This document shows positions 62,999-64,000 of a stretch of 64,000 bases of DNA, one piece after another. A program made the translations under genes and the position numbers. Origin of the DNA: Streptomyces nojiriensis (lineage in GTDB: Bacteria; Actinomycetota; Actinomycetes; Streptomycetales; Streptomycetaceae); NCBI RefSeq assembly GCF_017639205.1, contig NZ_CP071139.1, positions 2,170,001 to 2,234,000 of the forward strand, in the 5' to 3' direction. Within the stretch, counting starts at the first letter, position 1; the number at the start of each line of letters is the position of its first letter. The notes under the pieces are model-generated. The model was not told the DNA's origin. It was given only the letters and a program-made list of their open reading frames with translations, and did no database searches.

Positions 62999-63003
62999 GT
63001 CCC

Positions 63004-63546
63004 TCACACCTCCTGTCCGGCTGCGGTGGACGCGGTGACGGCGGCGGGCTCGCCGACGCCGGAGGGCGCCTCGGCGCGGGCGGCCGCGCAGGCGCGCTGC
63101 ACGCCCCGTACGACGCTGTGGTAGCCGGTGCAGCGGCACAGGTTGCCGGTGAGCCACTCGCGGATCTCGGGTTCGGTGGGGGCCTCGCCGCCGGCGGTGG
63201 AGTCGACGAGTTCGCCGAGGGCCATGACCATGCCGGGGGTGCAGAAGCCGCACTGGGTGCCGTGCTCCTGGCGCAGGGCCTCCTGGAGGCCGGACAGTTC
63301 ACCGCCGCGGGTGGTCTCGCCCTCGATGGTGGCCACCTCGCTGCCGGCGGCGGAGGCGGTCAGGACCAGGCAGCTCTTGACGGACCTGCCGTCGAGGCGG
63401 ACGACGCAGGTGCCGCACTGGCCGGTGTCGCAGCCGACCTTGGTGCCGGTCAGCCCGAGGCCGTCGCGGAGCCGTTCCACGAGCAGTTCGTTCGGCCGTA
63501 CCGAGAACTGCTCGGGTCTTCCGTTCACGTTCAGTGTGATATCCAT
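63004..63546 (-). CDS. [2Fe-2S] subunit of the molybdenum hydroxylase
   Basis: The 180-residue product starts at ATG 63544-63546. The N-terminal plant-type ferredoxin cluster has GCDTGQCGTCVVRLDG and later SCLVL. The C-terminal helical domain has the second cluster CGFCTPGMVM and CRCTGYHSVV. The family usually ends near residue 160; a Pro/Ala-rich tail of about 20 residues follows here. It lies 5 bp before the large subunit and overlaps the end of the upstream reductase-like gene by 16 bp, so all are one transcript. Confidence 0.95.
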   Translation of the reverse strand: MDITLNVNGRPEQFSVRPNELLVERLRDGLGLTGTKVGCDTGQCGTCVVRLDGRSVKSCLVLTASAAGSEVATIEGETTRGGELSGLQEALRQEHGTQCGFCTPGMVMALGELVDSTAGGEAPTEPEIREWLTGNLCRCTGYHSVVRGVQRACAAARAEAPSGVGEPAAVTASTAAGQEV

Positions 63547-64000
63547 GCCAGCGCCTGCGCTTCCGTGAGCGGCCGGTTGAAAAGGGGCCCGCCGGGCTGT
63601 TGGAGAATTCCCCCGGAGTGCAACGGGCCGGTGTCCACGGGTGCGAATCCCAGATCCGTGATGATTCCCGCGACGATTTCCTTCGATTTCACGTCGTCGC
63701 CCGCGGTGAAATGTGCCAGGCGCTCTCCGGGGGCGGTGCCGGCGACGGCGAGGGTTTCGAAATGCATGGTGTTCAGGGATTTGACGACCTGGGCGTCGGG
63801 GTACCACTCGGCGACCAGGTCGCTGGAGCCGCGCCCGCCGAGGTCGGCGGGGGTGCCGGGGCCGGCGAAGGCGTTCGTGGCGTCCACCAGCACCTTGTCC
63901 TGCACTGCGTACGGCGGGAGCAGTCCGCGGACGCGTTCGAAGGGCACCATCAGTACCAGGAGTTCGGCCCGGTCGGCGGCCTCGGCGGGGTGCGCCGCCG
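63531..64000 (-). CDS. NADP/F420 oxidoreductase-like protein (partial, C-terminal part)
   Basis: The frame is open to the right edge, and 156 residues are visible. The segments LLVLMVPFERVRGLL, DKVLVDATNAFAGPG and AQVVKSLNTMHFETLAVAG match NADPH-dependent F420 reductases and related Rossmann proteins (YrrA/NpdG-like), here without the N-terminal GTGxxG part. It could recycle F420 or act as a separate NADP-dependent dehydrogenase. The 16-bp overlap with the iron-sulfur subunit gene implies co-transcription. Confidence 0.8.
   Translation of the reverse strand, partial: AAHPAEAADRAELLVLMVPFERVRGLLPPYAVQDKVLVDATNAFAGPGTPADLGGRGSSDLVAEWYPDAQVVKSLNTMHFETLAVAGTAPGERLAHFTAGDDVKSKEIVAGIITDLGFAPVDTGPLHSGGILQQPGGPLFNRPLTEAQALAWISH

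Overview
The window is very GC-rich, uses GTG/ATG/TTG starts and AGGAGG-type ribosome sites, and carries a DasR-type chitinase promoter, an FMN-riboswitch rib operon, SPW and SCO1431-type small membrane proteins and a LytTR/LytS pair. Together these point to the chromosomal core of a Streptomyces. From memory, the gene order (acyl-CoA dehydrogenase, hisG-hisE-ribH-ribBA-pnuC type-ribE-ribD, chitinase, later a guaB-type gene) matches a conserved Streptomyces neighbourhood. No tRNA, rRNA, CRISPR array or intact transposon is visible.

Layout. 1-4.3 kb: end of an unknown gene, a two-gene unit (APH-type phosphotransferase plus a DUF7064/7065-like protein) and a 1.27-kb palindromic repeat (element A). 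4.3-9.5 kb: acyl-CoA dehydrogenase, TetR regulator, two small membrane proteins, a secreted C39-like peptidase and a P-loop kinase. 9.57-9.68 kb: a promoter-hairpin-terminator unit that looks like a small RNA. 9.9-16.8 kb: TPR/CbxX-type AAA ATPase, a polytopic glycosyltransferase-like protein and two CNNM/CBS proteins. 16.8-23.1 kb: a leftward rib-his operon (ribD-ribE-ribM-ribBA-ribH-hisE-hisG-PH protein) behind an FMN riboswitch with a clear intrinsic terminator. 23.2-25.8 kb: GH18 chitinase with two DasR-like boxes on its promoter. 25.9-27.6 kb: an ECF41-type sigma factor with its oxidoreductase partner. 27.7-28.9 kb: element B, largely an inverted copy of element A. 29-34.3 kb: ROK regulator and divergent MFS transporter, uracil/xanthine permease, DUF5995 protein and a cysteine-pair protein, then a 162-bp palindromic MITE-like element.

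34.5-40.7 kb holds a probable lysine catabolic set: L-lysine 2-monooxygenase (davB-like), 5-aminovaleramidase (davA-like), an APC amino-acid permease and an Lrp/AsnC regulator. The same phased (T)TGCG-type motif occurs three times in front of both the dav genes and the permease. A truncated glutathione-transferase-like gene with a short leader peptide and a GNAT gene lie between them. 41-48 kb: SGNH hydrolase, repeat lipoprotein, then a LytTR response regulator, a small protein, a sodium:solute symporter and a LytS-type kinase. 48-51.4 kb: a large LuxR-type ATPase regulator whose 3' end overlaps a convergent ECF sigma gene.

51.7-64 kb is purine-flavoured: a GuaB1-type (GMP reductase-like) gene with a small upstream ORF, xdhC overlapping a domesticated and probably catalytically dead IS701-type gene, a TMEM175-type channel, an NTF2-like protein, an orphan cNMP-domain sensor kinase, an MFS exporter and a three-subunit molybdenum hydroxylase. 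A truncated F420-dependent-reductase-like gene lies at the right edge.

The least explained features are elements A and B: nested palindromes with no ORF of their own. They are about 25 kb apart in inverted orientation and more than 99 percent identical over about 415 bp by my reading.
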